A DNA stretch of 64,000 nucleotides, from the NCBI GenBank assembly GCA_963966185.1, contig CAWZYM010000196.1:384501-448500 (forward strand), in the 5' to 3' direction. Source of the DNA: Rhabditoides inermis (Eukaryota > Nematoda > Chromadorea > Rhabditida > Rhabditidae). The notes beneath the pieces are model-generated. The model saw nothing but the letters and a program-made list of their open reading frames with translations, made no database searches and was not told the origin of the DNA. Positions 1 to 10,765 of this stretch are shown piece after piece. The position numbers were made by a program, and so were the translations under genes. Each line of letters starts with the position of its first letter. The stretch's first letter is position 1.

Positions 1-1292
1 CTTTGGATGTGTATCATTGAATAATTTCATCGATATCATATTTTTCTACAACAAAATGTAGAATCCATCGCAAGCTGTGATATGTTACCTGTTGGTTAAA
101 TAGCATCTTCGTGAACTTGAACGTGTTATTTTTCGGATTTTCAACAGATCTGTTTATTGCACAAGCGAATGCATTGAGTTCATTGTAAGCATCTTAAAAA
201 GGATTTCCACGCGTTAATTGCCCTGACATACTATCCAATTCCGTGTTCATGTTGCTTTCGAACTTTTCAGAAATCGTTTTGTTAGAACTGAGGAAAGCAG
301 CAAACATAATGATATTAATGGTTACTCCGATCGCTAGAATGCCATACATCACAAACAGGCCAATCTGAAATGCACGATAATTGAAACATGTTTTCTAAAC
401 AAACAACCTTGGCATATTTGATCTGTGTAAACAAGTCGTCGATCATACTTGGTATTTCCACTGTATGTTCGTGTCCGTTAGTGATGAAAGTAAATGATTT
501 GGGAACCTGTACAAAAGTTATGATAAATATTAATAAGGTAAAGGTGAAGGTATCTTCCCGAATAGAGAGATTCACTCTGAGGAGTTGGTCAAATGTGAGC
601 TATGGCACAGATAAATTTTATGTATAAATACCAGTGTTTTGGGTTTTCTCTTTCGAAGGATGACCATTGCTATCACAACTGCGATTACACAGCCACAAGC
701 GAAGCAACCAAACAAAATCGGAGAAATGAGAGACGAGTGCTGAATGATCAATCATGAACAAGTAGATTCAAATTGATACCGTGATTTGTTGTTCTAGATC
801 TTCTATTAGTCTTCCAAGAGATTGTGATTCAGTTCGGTTCTGTCCATACACATACTAAAACGAGTGTGTGCTTCCCGTTTTTTCTTCTGTTCGTAATGCA
901 CACCTGTAGCAATCCCAGTAGTCTGTCATGGCTGATTCTCGCGCGATCCTTGGGTGCCCAGATCGCAGTCGTCGCATCGAGTATGTGTGTGCCCCATCCA
1001 TTCCTATCCGACAAGTCTCGCACTGATACTGCCTCGTTCTTGCATTCTACAATTGAATCAGTCAGTTCACAGCACCAAGAGCACTGTTTATTGTAGCCCT
1101 GTCTAACGAGGAGTGTCGTTAGAGCCACACCCTCGGATCCGAACGAAATTGATAAGATACCTTAGTTAGGACCCCAAACATCGATTTATGGTGTTACTTT
1201 TGCCTACTTACGCGCCATATACGTTTCCAGAACGAAAACGTACAGGGCTGGTTTTTAGCTACCTCACACCACCTCTGGTTGATAGAGAACGA

Positions 1293-1361
1293 GCCGTTGT
1301 GGCCTAGTGGTTAGCGGATCATGCTGTCAGACGAGAGGCTGGGGTTCGATTCCGCGCACGA
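1293..1361 (+). other. tRNA-Asp-like sequence in element arm
   Basis: Box A-like TGGCCTAGTGGTTAGC is followed by an anticodon-loop-like CTGTCAG and a perfect box B GGTTCGATTCC (1,343-1,353). The order and spacing fit a tRNA-Asp(GTC)-derived sequence. Acceptor and T stems pair poorly, so I read it as a tRNA relic or internal pol III promoter rather than a working tRNA. Confidence 0.55.
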
Positions 1362-1610
1362 TTTTTTGTTTGTTTTGCTACTTAGCACTTTCTTTACTTT
1401 GCGTTTCTAGTTTATTGACAGAACACAGATAACACATGTTCATGTTTTGTTATAACAGTTTCCAAACTCGGTTTCAGCCTATCAAGTGTTCGAAGTGTTA
1501 ACGAAGTGCACTAGAAAAAATAGACTGATTTGTAGTTACAAACGAATGAAAGCACATCGCAAGAAAAAACTACTTCAAGTCCACGTCGAGAAAGTGCTGG
1601 CAAAACAAAA

Positions 1611-1676
1611 ATCGTGGACTCGAACCCCAGCCTCTCGTCTGACAGACTGATCCGCTAACCACTAGGCCACAACGGC
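1611..1676 (-). other. tRNA-like sequence, opposite arm
   Basis: This is the inverted partner of the stretch at 1,293-1,361. On the minus strand it has GGCCTAGTGGTTAGCGG and the box B-like GGGGTTCGAGTCC. It faces the other copy head-on, so pol III transcripts from the two would converge. Confidence 0.5.
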
Positions 1677-2004
1677 TCGATCTCTGGTGGATTGAGGTAG
1701 CTGAAAACCAGCTCTATACGTTTCGAACTGGAAACGTATAGAGCGCGTAGGAAAAAGTAACACCATAATTCGATGTCTGGGGTCCTAACTAAGGTATCCT
1801 ATCAATTTGGTTCGGATCCAAGGGTGTGGATCAACGACACTCCTCGTGAGTGTTTTTTTTCGTAGAAAATTTGAATGTTGTTTGAAAATCATGCAAACCA
1901 TGCGTCGTTGGAGGTTCAATGCCAGAACAGAATAACACGCAAAAAAGATATTTGTTTTATTACAAGAACGTGCATGATCGAGCTCGGATCACACACCAAT
2001 CAAA

Positions 2005-2166
2005 ATTTTCTTTAAAAAGTACTTGCGTGAAGAAATGATCTTTGTCTTATACCAATGCAGCAAAAGCACATGTATAAAACGTTTACAAATACTAACACAA
2101 ACCTGCACCTCTCTCTCTCCTCTCTCATATTTCTTACTTCATCCACCGTTCCTTCTCTCTTTCACT

Positions 2167-2216
<50 letters not shown>

Positions 2217-2547
2217 CCTTCTCTCTGTATCTCTATTTCTTTCTGATCTCTCTCTATCTCGGCCCTTCTTTCTCTTCTTACTATAATGTGCCACAGATCA
2301 CACATTACGTTTCGGATCGCCGTTACGTTTCACAACTCCCACATATTTTCTCACTACTAGCCGGAGTCGCGCCTACTGCGCTCTTCCTCCTGGTTATTGT
2401 TGAGGGGCTCAAAACAATGCAAACCTGGCGCGAATTAGACGCTGGCAGCGGCGGGGCTGGCTACACTCAAAGTGCAAGTTCGGAAGACACGCAGAAAACG
2501 CGAGAGAGTACGCTTTCGGCAGAGAGTTAGAGTGACTGGAAACGGCG

Positions 2548-2615
<68 letters not shown>

Positions 2616-2700
2616 CTCTCGCCTCATGGGTGCGCGAGATCGCTCATAACTTCTTTCGGAGAAGAGATACAAAGATGCCAACAACAAGTGATCTGGCATA
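2005..2700. repeat. Low-complexity block: (CT)n and (CA)n
   Basis: A CT-rich run lies at about 2,111-2,280 and a pure (CA)n run at 2,549-2,609, with short unique DNA between. No coding signal was recognised. The block is absent from the equivalent place in the second B unit (about 53,240-53,300). Confidence 0.85.
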
Positions 2701-4550
2701 CTGTCCCGATCACAAGCTTTGACCATTCGGCCGTGACGTCACGGCCCGGGCCGTGACATAGCGTGACATTGATTATATATCGTTATCTGATCAAACTAAA
2801 AATATACAAATAACACCAATAAATTCAGCATGCATGATTTGCCCGGATTGCACATTTCAATCTCATTTTCATCATTCAAATTGACACCCGGGTGTCCATG
2901 TGAGAAACACGATTCAGCTTGAAAAGAAGCCGCTGTGATTGAAGTCACATTGAGTATAGATAAACAAACTTCTGGATTTATACCTATCTATATATTGTTG
3001 ATCTGTATACAAATAATCATAGTAAAGTTTATTTCATTCATCGAGATATTTCGATGCAAAGTGGTTGTTTCAAATTGACATCTTTCGATCCGTACATATT
3101 TCACTGGCTCAATGACGTCCGATCGAAATGGGAACTGCACCACTGAACAGCCCATGTTTCACTCCATCTTATTATAATGTTGTTTCAGCTTTTCGTTTTC
3201 ATGATTTTCGCTATATTTCACACTCGAGTCTTGTTTCGAGAACCCGTTGCGAGAGGGGAGGGGGCAGACCAGTCTCGTTTGCGCACGGCGTTATTTGAGA
3301 AACCAGCTACGATTTTTGTTGCACTGTTTTTGTCTCGTTGAGAGAAGTAAAATGACATCTTATTTCTGAAATTTGGACCATTTTGAACACATCCAGGAAT
3401 TGCCACCTGGAGTAATTGCCAGTTAAAGATGAGTGAATGCGCAAATCTACCTTCAACTCCCTCTTTTATGGCACTTTCCCTTTGGCAAAATGTCGGGTCT
3501 TGGCATCAAACCACGTCATGCCTCCCCTCGCCCCGCCCTCACATCACATGGGTACTGTACTCACAATACCATGGTGGCGTGTTTTTAAAATCAGCGAAGA
3601 TTTTTATTGCACTGTTTTTGTCTCGTTGAGACAAGTAAAATGGCATCTTATTTTTGAAATTTGGACCATTTTGAACACATCCAGGAATTGCCACCCTGAC
3701 TTAGTACCAGTTCAAGATGAGTGACTGTGTGGCGGCGTGGTTTGATGCCAAGACCCGACATTTTGCCAAAGGGAAAGTGCCATAAAAGAGGGAGTTGAAG
3801 GTAGATTTGCGCATTCACTCATCTTTAACTGGCAATTACTCCGGGTGGCAATTCCTGGATGTGTTCAAAATGGTCCAAATTTCAGAAATAAGATGTCATT
3901 TTACTTCTCTCAACGAGACAAAAACAGTGCAACAAAAATCGTAGCTGGTTTCTCAAATAACGCCGTGCGCAAACGAGACTGGTCTGCCCCCTCCCCTCTC
4001 GCAACGGGTTCTCGAAACAATACTCGAGTGTGAAATATAGCGAAAATCATGAAAACGAAAAGCTGAAACAACATTATAATAAGATGGAGTGAAACATGGG
4101 CTGTTCAGTGGTGCAGTTCCCATTTCGATCGGACGTCATTGAGCCAGTGAAATATGTACGGATCGAAAGATGTCAATTTGAAACAGCCACTTTGCATCGA
4201 AATATCTCGATGAATGAAATAAAATTTACTAAGATATTTTGTATACAGATCAACAATATATAGATAGGTATACATCCAGAAGTTTGTTTATCTATACTCA
4301 ATGTGACTTCAGTCACAGCGGCTTCTTTTCAAGCTGAATCGTGTTTCTCACATGGACACCCGGGTGTCAATTTGAATGATGAAAATGAGATTGAAATGTG
4401 CATTCCGGGCAAATCATGCATGCTGAATTCATTGGTGTTATTGGTTTATTTTTAGTTTGATCAGATAACGATATATAATCAATGTCACGCTATGTCACGG
4501 CCCGGGCCGTGACGTCACGGCCGAATGGTCAAAGCTTGTGATCGGGACAG
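2701..4550. mobile_element. 1.85-kb TA-flanked palindromic element
   Basis: The ends are CTGTCCCGATCACAAGC and its exact reverse complement, flanked by TA on both sides (2,699-2,700 and 4,551-4,552). Inverted homology runs about 800 bp inwards on each side; the middle (about 3,590-3,725) holds a partial direct repeat of the left arm. TA target and terminal inverted repeats fit a Tc1/mariner-type non-autonomous element. It is absent from the second B unit. The palindrome TGACGTCA sits near each end (2,734-2,741; 4,510-4,517). Confidence 0.75.
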
Positions 4551-4689
4551 TACGGAACGGTTCGAATCTAACTAACATGATTTGCATGAGTCCACAATGT
4601 TGTTAACATGACCTTTTGGATATCGCTTCTTGAAAATTCTGGCGCGAGCCCTATCCTAAGCCAAAAGAGAGGGCGCTGCGCGCCCTCTC

Positions 4690-5330
4690 TAATATCACTT
4701 TTTCTCTCTCTATCTCTACTCTCGCGCGGTCGTGCGCACGTCAAATATAGGTATGTAGTTTTCAAAAAAAAGGTACAGAGTCGAGTAAATCGATCGATAA
4801 TCACTCGTTACGGATCTAATGATGATGTTTTTTGTGTCGGTAACAGAGCAATATCGTGCATAAACTCTTTGTTTTATATAGTTTACACTTACTTATATTA
4901 TTGATTAAGTATCGATCAAACATCTAGTGATTATCGACCGATATCGATCGATTATTGATCACTACCATTGCAAAATACATGAAATCCACGACCACGTACC
5001 TTGCCTCTTCGAGATCGCCCAGTGAGTCATCAGAAGCAGCAGCAACAGCCTCAAACGGATCAATACAAGAGGGACATATACAAAACAACACTGTGAAAGA
5101 AACAATTCAACCGACCGAGCAGCGCGGGACATGGCGAGAGAATGAGATGGCAGGGAAAATTGAAAAGTGAATACCCACCGCCACACGAGATGCGCCATTG
5201 CGTAGAAATGACGATTGGGTTGGGAGAACAACCACTTCACTTTACAGCAAATTATAAAAATCATGACAACGAATTCGTAATGTTCCGCTTTCGGTTTCTG
5301 ATTCGCCGGTGTCATTTGACCGATAAATGA
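4690..5330. repeat. Left member of a 5-kb-spaced inverted repeat in unit B
   Basis: The stretch is homologous, diverged and in reverse orientation, to about 9,090-9,680, and in direct orientation to 53,290-53,880. It includes an AT-rich stretch with many GATCGAT words (4,790-4,960) and, on the minus strand, a coding-like exon ending at a GTACGT donor near 5,000. Confidence 0.6.
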
Positions 5331-5346
5331 CGCGAAATTTATGAAA

Positions 5347-5680
5347 AATTTTCCCAGGTGTAATTCTCTCAGCTACAATTCTTTCAGGTATAATCCTGTT
5401 TGTCTGTTGTTTATCAGCCTGATTCCGACATGTATGTACATACAATATAGCATGATGGGTGATCTGGAAGCACACACAATCCTACCCGCGAGGAGAATCG
5501 ATTCAGTGACCGTTCGCTCAGCAAGCTGCGACGCTTCCACTTGGCCAACCCAGTTCAGGTCCGAAATTATTCCGTCAATTCTCTCAGGTTCAATTCTCTC
5601 AGGTCCATTTCTTCCAGGTCCAATTATCCCAGATACAGATCTTCCATCTCCAATTCTCCCAGGTCTATTTCTCCTACTGC
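5347..5680. repeat. 15-bp-unit minisatellite, degenerate
   Basis: Variants of TCAGGTCCAATTCTC recur in two clusters (5,347-5,395 and 5,555-5,680), separated by unique DNA. Overlapping open frames on both strands are explained by the 15-bp period. A near-identical copy lies at about 53,940-54,265. Confidence 0.7.
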
Positions 5681-5985
5681 GTGTACGCCATCTCACCTAC
5701 GATTTTACTTGATAGGTTCACACTTCCGGTCTGATGAAAGAATTCACACCGAATTAGTGCTATGACGTTTCAATCAATTACACTTCTTGAAATTTCTTGT
5801 ACGCAGTAACCCAGCTGCACTCTTTTCGAAAAAAAAACTTTATACCAGTTCAAGTGAGTACATAGTTCACGTTGATATTATGACAAGTGACACGGTGGAG
5901 CGCGTTCTGGACTCTGAAGAGAGAGAAAAAATCATATGGAATCACTTCGATGGCACACTTTTGCATAGTAACGAAGCAATGCATG

Positions 5986-6207
5986 CTACAATCCAGTCAC
6001 GATAGCACTTGTTGAAAATGAAGAGGCAACACGTCGAAAACAGAGCAGATAGTGAGAATGCCTACGCATCCGATCTCTGAAACACGAAATCATCTTTTTA
6101 ACAGTTAGGAAAACTTCACTTTGCATTTTCCAAATTTCAAAGAAAACAATGCAAGCAGCTGAGAGAAGAGAAATGGAAAAGAAAGCGATCGGAATGGCGA
6201 CCTTCAA
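5986..6207 (-). CDS. Small hydrophobic-start ORF, unrecognised
   Basis: This 73-codon frame begins MKVAIPIAFFSISLLSAACI, which looks like a signal peptide or membrane segment, followed by a basic tail. The second B unit keeps the start and first 45 residues (54,583-54,795), but in-frame and frame-changing indels alter the tail. No family was recognised. It may be a first exon or chance. Confidence 0.25.
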   Translation of the reverse strand: MKVAIPIAFFSISLLSAACIVFFEIWKMQSEVFLTVKKMISCFRDRMRRHSHYLLCFRRVASSFSTSAIVTGL

Positions 6208-6378
6208 TGTATCGGTGTGAATGGGATTGAAACAAATGGTCGTGTCCCATTGCTGATGCGTATTTGATCATTTAAAAGGTTTTTAAATCAGAAATTATCA
6301 TTATAGTTTCTAATTAAACCCCCACCCTCTGTCTGTGAATCTCTGCGTGCTCTCTTGCGAAACTTTAAACTTAAGGTC

Positions 6379-6692
6379 TTAAAGGGAGTGTACTCTCTGG
6401 TTTTCGAAGTTGAGTTAGCATCAGAATATTGAAATATGTCATAAATAGCGTACTTTCTCATAGAAAAGTTATGCTCAAGTCGCCTTGAAGTTTGTTCATT
6501 TTTCGCTCGAATGCGCTCTTTCTAGAGAAAAGTGTGAAGAAATGTGCACAAACGTGCACAGTTGATGGTGGTTTCTCCAACTTCTCGCCATTTGCGGCAT
6601 ATGGTCCAATTGACAAAAGTGTATCATATTTGATGTATTTTCACATTCCGATCCTAACTCTTCGAAAACCAACTTCGAAAACCAGAGGGTGT
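6379..6692. mobile_element. TTAA-flanked MITE, right end eroded
   Basis: The left end is TTAA followed by AGGGAGTGTA; the body matches the complete element at 12,332-12,655. The right end runs to about 6,692 and lacks the terminal CTCCCTTTAA. Copied at 54,967-55,280 in the second B unit. Confidence 0.75.
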
Positions 6693-6793
6693 AGTCGGAT
6701 ATCCGGAAAATGTATTATTCTTACGGATGGAGTCTCTTTTGTTATTTTCAATGAAGCTTTCAATGAAACACCAACAGCGGTGTAAGACTCGCA

Positions 6794-7147
6794 CAAGACT
6801 GTGTTCACTCTGGATGTGAAGAACGGCTCTGGATCGATCAAGAAGGCGGCTGTCGACAGTTCCGATGTCAAGGTACTGTAGGGGATACTGTAGGAAGGAT
6901 TGGGATACGGTAGCCTTTGGTACGGGATACGGTACTTACTCTATCAGTTCACCCTCGACGGCGCTGATTTCCCTCGCCTCTACACTGTAAAGTTCTCGGC
7001 TACCACTGCTTTCATGGTAAGAGTACTGTAGGTACTGTATTACTGTAATGTGTTTTTCAGACGAAGAAGCTGAAGATTGGCGGTGACATGAGCAAGGCTC
7101 TGAAGCTGGAGGGACTTCTGAAGAAACTGGCTAAGGCTAAGCTGTAA
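6794..7147 (+). pseudogene. SCP2 sterol-carrier domain fragment (3' exons only)
   Basis: Three exons (about 6,794-6,873, 6,948-7,016, 7,061-7,147) join in frame into about 80 residues ending at TAA. The sequence contains KKLKIGGDMSKALKLEGLLK and ends KLAKAKL, matching the C-terminal half of SCP2/non-specific lipid-transfer domains, which bind sterols and acyl lipids. Everything upstream is missing: a MITE lies directly 5'. Introns contain the short ACTGTAGGTACTGTA words common in the window. I read it as a 5'-truncated gene copy, not an independent gene. The second B unit has a more damaged version. Confidence 0.7.
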
Positions 7148-7298
7148 AAGAGTAGAGAGGGGGGAGAGAGAGGAGATGAGAGGTATAAGTGCACTGTGTT
7201 ATGAGGTATAAGGTGATGTGTATGGTATAGTGCCATGTACAGTTGTTTGTATGATATTGTAATGCGTGCTATAAAGTTATTTATAGACCTATTGTAAA

Positions 7299-7718
7299 TG
7301 AATTGGGTGATGGTGAGGTGATGTTGATAAATAAGCAGCGAGTGAATGGTGTGGTATTGGTATATCTCTCATCAGCAGCAACTGTTCATGCCTACACCAA
7401 CTACTTTGACAAGCCGTTTCGGATACATAGAAGAACATAGAAGAAGTGGATGAGCGTATAGACAATCCGGCAATCCCGATCTGCCCGTTTCATCGTTCAG
7501 AATTTTTTTCGTCGTTCAGAATTCCATACGACCATATACAAACAAATCGACGGCAGAATATGCTATCAACTATCAAATATCGCAGAAGTAATCAGATAAG
7601 ATACGCGCTGATACCAGTGGAGAGATGGGGGAAGGGAAAGTTGACCGTAAACCTATATTATCAGTCATGGCATAAACCCATTTATATATCGTTCACCATA
7701 CCAACATCAAAAGGTTAG
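7299..7718 (+). pseudogene. Unrecognised 137-codon ORF family, frame-broken copy
   Basis: This is homologous to the open frame at 55,743-56,156, which reads through from MNELGDGEVMLINKQRVNGV. Here small indels around 7,400-7,510 break it, leaving only the 3' part open. The C-terminal section (RWGKGKLTVNLYYQSWHKPI) is identical and ends just before a GTTAGT donor-like site. Function unknown. Confidence 0.45.
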
Positions 7719-7999
7719 TTTCGTCTGCGCATATTCATATCATCGTCAACGACGTCAACACACAATCCGCCAGTAATGTGATTTTTTTTATCGTTGTTAC
7801 TGTTTTAGTATCCGTCACCTCGTTTCAAAACAGTGGGAGGTTGAAATTATTTTTAGTGCGGTTTAAATCGATTCAGTTTTTTTTTATTTCGGAATCGCAT
7901 GATGTAATCATAACTCAAAACTCAAAACATTAATCATACTGTAACCGGGAGAATAGAGAAAATCAATGATTCATACTGTAACCGGGAGATTCATAGCCG

Positions 8000-8938
8000 G
8001 GAAGCCGTGGTGCGTTCAAGTCTCTTATTCCCAGAGTGCCGGCCCCATCAGAAGGCATGATGCGTGTCTCCGCAGCGCGAAGACGGATCTACGATGTGGG
8101 TGAGTGCTGTCTTGTTACCTACATATTTCATATTCATACATTCGTTCATTTATATTTTATATATTTATATATTCAAAAAAAACATATTCAACCAAATCCG
8201 CTCAATGGGGTGTGCAGAAGGCGAACGCGGGCGTCGAGTGGGTGGAGGGTTCGTCCAGGTATGTGCCAACCTCACACGGGCAGCCCACGCACCTGTGATG
8301 GCCGAATTTTATACAATCAAGTACATATATTCACGGAACTTTTCCAAAATAGCACTTCGACTATGATTGGCTCACGTGCCCAATACACTAGTCTTGAAAA
8401 CGACATGTCAAATAACAGCGGTGCGGCAGAAAAAGAATGCATTCAAAATGTCGCGCTGTCAGGCGTTGGTTTCGAGAAAAGACATTCAATTAGACAGTTT
8501 ATGCAGAATGACCACTACGCAGACTCGTGCTTGAACAGTTAGCACCCAAGGTGAGCAGCAGCACTCCACTCTGCTTGTGGACTGTGAAAGGTTGGCTAGA
8601 CGAGGAGTGGCGACCATGCCTATCTTGTTTCAGAGGAACCCTTCTCTGAACTGGCTCGCGACACTGGTCTTCTATAGGGTAGAGAGATACTTTGGGTGAG
8701 TGTGCACATGTTTCTGGAAAAACCATTTTTACTGGAGAATCCACTTTTCCACTTTTCCAGTTGAAAAGTGGATTTTCCAGTAACCTGTTAGGACAGGATC
8801 TGTGTCTCTGTTTGCTTGGCTCATGTGGATCTCTCTCTCTATTGCAGATCTGTGGAGTGGCTCGCCCCCATCCTGATCAGGGCGATCCGCCACAACCCCT
8901 TTGTCAGTACGAGCCGCACACTTCATCACAATCCTTAG
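8000..8938 (+). other. Cluster of unidentified exons
   Basis: The segment has several exon-like pieces with good splice signals. A piece ending at 8,100 before GTGAGTGC joins at 8,217 to a piece encoding KANAGVEWVEGSSR before GTATGTGC at 8,263. An open stretch at 8,383-8,541 ends in a stop. A piece after TTTCAG at 8,632 encodes RNPSLNWLATLVFYRVERYF and splices in phase over a 160-nt intron to SVEWLAPILIRAIRHNPFVS, ending in a stop near 8,937. The last pair looks membrane-associated. No family was recognised, and I cannot show the pieces belong to one transcript. All are duplicated at 56.4-57.4 kb. Confidence 0.35.
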
Positions 8939-9089
8939 TTGTTTTCGATAAAGCGTTTTTTCCGCGACTACTTGAATTTCTGTTGTATACTCTGAAAGAA
9001 AAATCTGAGCAGAATTGTTTCGACTCCTAAATAGAAGAATATTGTATCGAGAGGGGCTCATTTCCCTATAATTTCGATGAGTTTAGCAT

Positions 9090-9680
9090 CATAGATCTAT
9101 CAACTGAAACCGGCGAATTTGAAAATCGCAGCCGCGGACAAACAGTGCGATGGAGCGCGAAAACGGAACATTATAACTGATTCGATGTCATCATTTTATA
9201 GTTTGTTGTGAAGTGAAGTGATTGTTCTCCCACCCCGATCGTCATTTCTTCGCAATGGCGCATCTGGTGTGGCGGTGGGTACTCACTCTTTCGATTTCTT
9301 TGTTTTCTCATTTTCTCGCCATGTATCGCGTTGCGCGGTCGGTTGCATTGTTTCTTTCACAGTGTTGTTTTGTATATGTCCCCCTCGTATTGATCCGTTT
9401 AAGGTTGTTGCTGCTGCTTCTGATGACTCACTGGGCGATCTCGGAGGGGCGAGGTACGTGTATGCCACGTATTATGAATTGGTTTATGATCGATATCAAG
9501 TCGACCTAAAACAGAATATGTTCAAACACGATATCTCTCTGTTACCCAACCGTAAAACGTTATCATAATATCTATAATGAGTGTATATCGATAGTTTTAC
9601 TCGACTCCTTACCGCTCGTAGTTTGAAAACTGCGCAAATTTGACGTGTCTCGATCGCGCGAGAATGAAGGGAGTGATTAT
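9090..9680. repeat. Right member of the unit-B inverted repeat, with exon-like ORF
   Basis: This is the reverse-oriented relative of 4,690-5,330. On the plus strand two overlapping frames (from 9,218 and 9,222) stay open up to GAGGTACGT at about 9,453; both are conserved in the three copies at 5.0, 9.3 and 53.7 kb. One contains ASDDSLGDLGGAR just before the donor, the other a leucine-rich hydrophobic run. I cannot tell which frame is used or what the gene is. Confidence 0.4.
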
Positions 9681-9703
9681 TGAAACGCGCGCTGAACACA
9701 CAC

Positions 9704-9718
9704 TTTTTGGCGGGAAAG
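9704..9718 (+). promoter_or_regulatory. E2F-like site
   Basis: TTTTTGGCGGGAAAG contains the canonical E2F/DP core TTTGGCGGGAA. It lies next to GC-rich DNA, but no gene start is proven nearby. Repeated at 58,132-58,146. Confidence 0.3.
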
Positions 9719-10119
9719 TGATGAGCGCTGTGAGGGCAGCGGCGAGGTTGGGGCCACCCATTTGTCGAGTGAAATAAAATGCAGATTGATTACATGCAGA
9801 TTGACTACGCGCTATTACCACACCGAAACCAATCCAATCATTCGTACATACATAACATACACTCCATCAAACTCCACAAAGTACACAGTTACATTGATTC
9901 AAAAATCGATACTTTATTATGTAAGAGTGAATAGAATATGTTTTGGTTCTTCTAAATGTGCCATCTTCTCTCTGCCACGTGAAGGGAGGCACGAAGGTAT
10001 GTAATCAAGCCATCTTGATTGGCAATACCAGCATGTTCAGCAAGGATGGAGAATAACCACACAATATATTTCATCGAATACAACACGGGATGAATATGAA
10101 AACAGTAGACTCGACTCAC

Positions 10120-10341
10120 GATGGTCTTGTTCGAAGCAGCCGGTCCACCTGCTCCCACTCCCTCCTTGTCGCCCTCGCGTTCTCCATCCATGAACACCTC
10201 CGCCCACGTCGAATTAGCGAAACCGAGCTACAATAATGTTTAAATACCCAATATAAAACAACTGCATAGTACATGAAGAATGCTACTCACTTGTTCCTGC
10301 GACGAACAACATGTCGCAGCGCCATGCTGTGCGACTCGCAT
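10120..10341 (-). CDS. Unrecognised gene, first two exons
   Basis: Exon 1 (10,341-10,291) starts at an ATG a few bases after an acceptor-like TTGTTTAG, which would suit trans-splicing of a leader. It reads MRVAQHGAATCCSSQEQ and ends at GTGAGT. A 63-nt intron ending ATTGTAG leads in phase to exon 2 (10,227-10,120), which reads LGFANSTWAEVFMDG and an acidic, Gly-rich tail before GTGAGT. No later exon could be placed. The family is unknown; the acidic, small-residue composition suggests a soluble protein. An identical copy is at 58,548-58,769. Confidence 0.4.
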
Positions 10342-10439
10342 TATCTAAACAAAGAATATAAGCGCATGAACATATACAATAACATTTGCATTCGTATTTA
10401 AAAAGGCAGAACAATCGCGCGCAAGAACATATAACACAA

Positions 10440-10762
10440 CTTTCAAAATTTTTGAATGGGGGACAATCAAGTTGTAGTGGCCAACACTTGACTGACTGTG
10501 AACCAAAATATTAACACAATATCATCGGTGACAAGAACACAATACCAAAAAAAACGCACGAAAACAACAAAAATCAACGGAAAACAACAGAAAAAGCGAA
10601 AACATCTGATTAACTGACTGTTCAAGAAAAGTGGGAGGAGCCTGAACACTGGTGGGCGGAGCGGGTTATTCAAACAAAGTAAATGTACAATAAAAAAAAT
10701 TGTTACACTATTCGGTCAACGGAAGCGTACAAATGAATTCAGACATGCAAGTTTTTGATAGC
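10440..10762. other. Intergenic DNA before the second palindromic element
   Basis: There is an open hydrophobic frame on the minus strand (10,673-10,467) but no splice context or conservation beyond the identical block copy, so I see no supported gene here. Confidence 0.5.
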
Positions 10763-10765
10763 TGA

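Larger units (their letters stand above)
1107..1846. mobile_element. Palindromic element, 3-bp TSD, with tRNA-like arms (copy 1)
   Basis: The ends are CGAGGAGTGT and its reverse complement, and the arms are inverted over about 270 bp each around an unrelated middle. Flanks are TAA (1,104-1,106) and TGA (1,847-1,849). The homologous uninterrupted site at 53,085-53,087 has a single TAA. Terminal inverted repeats with a 3-bp TNA target resemble PIF/Harbinger-type non-autonomous elements; no transposase is present. Each arm carries a tRNA-like stretch. Confidence 0.75.
1..1975 (-). pseudogene. 5' part of receptor phosphatase-kinase gene (copy 0), disrupted
   Basis: This is the reverse-strand 5' end of the gene found complete at 43.5-53.2 kb; bases 1-877 match 48,703-49,578 closely. 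Exon 1 would start at the ATG at 1,975. It carries one base fewer than the complete copy near 1,948, which shifts frame, and it is interrupted by a 740-bp palindromic element at 1,107-1,846. Later exons are retained, including the first membrane segment (ILFGCFACGCVIAVVIAMVI) and the segment of the second (IGLFVMYGILAIGVTINIIM), up to the window edge. I infer a non-functional copy, at least for its normal N-terminus; the rest of the gene lies outside the window. Confidence 0.7.

Noticed and set aside
1293..1361. Functional tRNA-Asp gene
   Set aside because: Boxes A and B are good but acceptor and T stems mispair, and the unit is embedded symmetrically in a transposon.
2023..2286. Ser/Leu-rich ORFs and Thr/His-rich ORFs at 2.0-2.8 kb
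   Set aside because: Products of (CT)n and (CA)n.
10467..10673. Hydrophobic 68-codon minus-strand ORF
   Set aside because: No splice or start context, and conservation is only block identity.
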